DNA from: Paracoccus wurundjeri
Lineage (GTDB): Bacteria; Pseudomonadota; Alphaproteobacteria; Rhodobacterales; Rhodobacteraceae
DNA: 64,000 nt
Assembly (NCBI RefSeq): GCF_030678915.1
Contig: NZ_JAUUTZ010000008.1
Coordinates: 62,001-126,000 of the forward strand
Reading direction: 5' to 3'
Positions 63,451-64,000 of this stretch are shown piece by piece. The first letter of the stretch is position 1. Every line of letters begins with the position of its first letter. Position numbers and translations under genes: made by a program. The notes beneath the pieces are model-generated. The model was not told the origin of the DNA and did no database searches. It saw only the letters and a program-made list of their open reading frames with translations.

Positions 63451-63882
63451 ATGCGCTTTCTTCGCCTGCTGTTCATCGTTCTGCTTGCTATCGTTCTGGT
63501 GGCAGTTGCCCTTGCCAACCGGGAAATGGTTACGCTGAACGCGTTCCCCGCCAATCTGGGCGCATTCCTGGGCGTTAAATCCTCGATCGAATTGCCGCTG
63601 TTCCTGGTGATTTTCGTTGCTGTGGCCTTTGGCATGCTTGCCGGTCTGGTGTGGGAATATCTGCGCGAAGCCAGCATCCGACGCGAGGTCCGCAACCGCA
63701 GCGCCCAGGTCAGCAGGCTGGAAAACGAAGTCGACAATCTGCGCGACCGTCACGCCAATCCGCGCGACGAGGTTCTTGCGATCGTGGACCGGCCGAAGGA
63801 AGGCGGAACATCTCAGTCGTCCCGTCCGGCCCTGTCGGCTGCCTCGCCGGCAACCGGCACGACCCTGCCAGCGGCAAGATAG
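63451..63882 (+). CDS. lapA: LapA-family inner-membrane protein
   Basis: A 143-residue protein with two N-terminal hydrophobic helices (LLFIVLLAIVLVAVALANREMVTLNAF and FLVIFVAVAFGMLAGLVWEYLRE) and a C-terminal coiled-coil tail. It is the DUF1049/LapA type. In E. coli LapA works with LapB in control of lipopolysaccharide synthesis. It lies between ihfB and trpF, an order recognised in Rhodobacteraceae. Confidence 0.85.
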   Translation: MRFLRLLFIVLLAIVLVAVALANREMVTLNAFPANLGAFLGVKSSIELPLFLVIFVAVAFGMLAGLVWEYLREASIRREVRNRSAQVSRLENEVDNLRDRHANPRDEVLAIVDRPKEGGTSQSSRPALSAASPATGTTLPAAR

Positions 63883-63888
63883 CTTCAG

Positions 63889-64000
63889 ATGGCACAGGTC
63901 AAGATATGCGGCCTGCGCGAGCAGGCTCATGTGACCGTCGCGCTTGATGCGGGCGCGCGATATCTTGGGTTTGTCTTTTTCCCCAAATCTCCGCGCGCCG
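63889..64000 (+). CDS. trpF: Phosphoribosylanthranilate isomerase, N-terminal part (partial)
   Basis: The first 37 residues of TrpF, starting with [22 protein letters not shown], are visible before the window ends. KICGLR carries the catalytic Cys of this family. It follows the lapA stop by six bases. trpB probably lies downstream, outside the window. Confidence 0.9.
   Translation, partial: MAQVKICGLREQAHVTVALDAGARYLGFVFFPKSPRA

Noticed and set aside
1..64000. tRNA, rRNA, CRISPR, insertion sequences or prophage
   Set aside because: No TPsiC-like hallmarks, repeat-spacer arrays, transposase genes or phage genes were recognised by reading; a scan by tRNAscan-SE and similar tools was not possible.

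Overview
The window looks like a chromosomal segment of a Rhodobacteraceae alphaproteobacterium close to Paracoccus. The grounds are: a 50-residue aa3-type cytochrome c oxidase subunit IV very like the Paracoccus denitrificans protein; a trpC-moaC-moeA-lexA string; LexA boxes of the alphaproteobacterial type (GTTC-N7-GTTC); a phaA-phaB pair; high GC; and very many ATGA/GTGA stop-start overlaps. No rRNA, tRNA, CRISPR array, insertion sequence or prophage is visible. Almost everything is chromosomal housekeeping and metabolism. The ends cut lepB (left) and trpF (right).

Layout: 1-2.3 kb holds lepB-rnc-era-DUF1491. 2.4-9.2 kb holds rarD, an orphan iron-binding protein, an ABC-F ATPase, rplU-rpmA with a leader hairpin and a terminator, a GNAT and a luciferase-like flavoprotein. 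9.2-15.6 kb is a catabolic-looking island: a complete TRAP transporter divergent from thiolase, acyl-CoA synthetase and a putative PPC/DUF296 protein. 15.6-24.3 kb holds a UvrD-type helicase with an SOS box, two tandem I78-inhibitor lipoproteins, a TetR regulator, glutamate dehydrogenase, an acyl-CoA dehydrogenase with a metallo-hydrolase, and the small cox subunit IV gene. 24.3-30.3 kb holds a possible cysteine-hydrolase lipoprotein, azlCD, a GNAT, an EamA exporter, hemE, hemC and lexA. 30.3-37.1 kb is moeA-moaC-trpC, divergent from bioMNY plus a short acyl-CoA ligase and a thiolase.

37-48 kb holds a nitroreductase, penicillin-binding protein 1A, amtB, polyprenyl diphosphate synthase, DUF2007, a tRNA methyltransferase-like gene, a YdcH-like gene, phaB and phaA with a terminator-like hairpin between them, an EAL protein, tag and a TlpA-like thioredoxin. 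48-58 kb holds argH, a tiny lipoprotein, lysA, DUF4175, a zinc-ribbon protein, ftsE-ftsX-plsC-PPOX, a small DUF1127-like gene and a possible 22-codon gene. 58-64 kb holds a GNAT, two VOC proteins, trpA, ychF, an ABM-GNAT fusion, ihfB, lapA and the start of trpF.

Themes: CoA-thioester metabolism recurs (two ligase/thiolase pairs, phaAB, acyl-CoA dehydrogenase), DNA-damage control is readable from two LexA boxes, and cell-envelope genes (PBP1A, ftsEX, plsC, lepB, lapA) are scattered among them. No unambiguous new system was found. The best candidates for unexplored biology are the TRAP/ligase/thiolase/PPC island, the bioMNY-ligase-thiolase operon, the ABM-GNAT fusion, the H/C-motif lipoprotein beside the cox subunit IV gene, and the 22-codon ORF with a very strong ribosome binding site.
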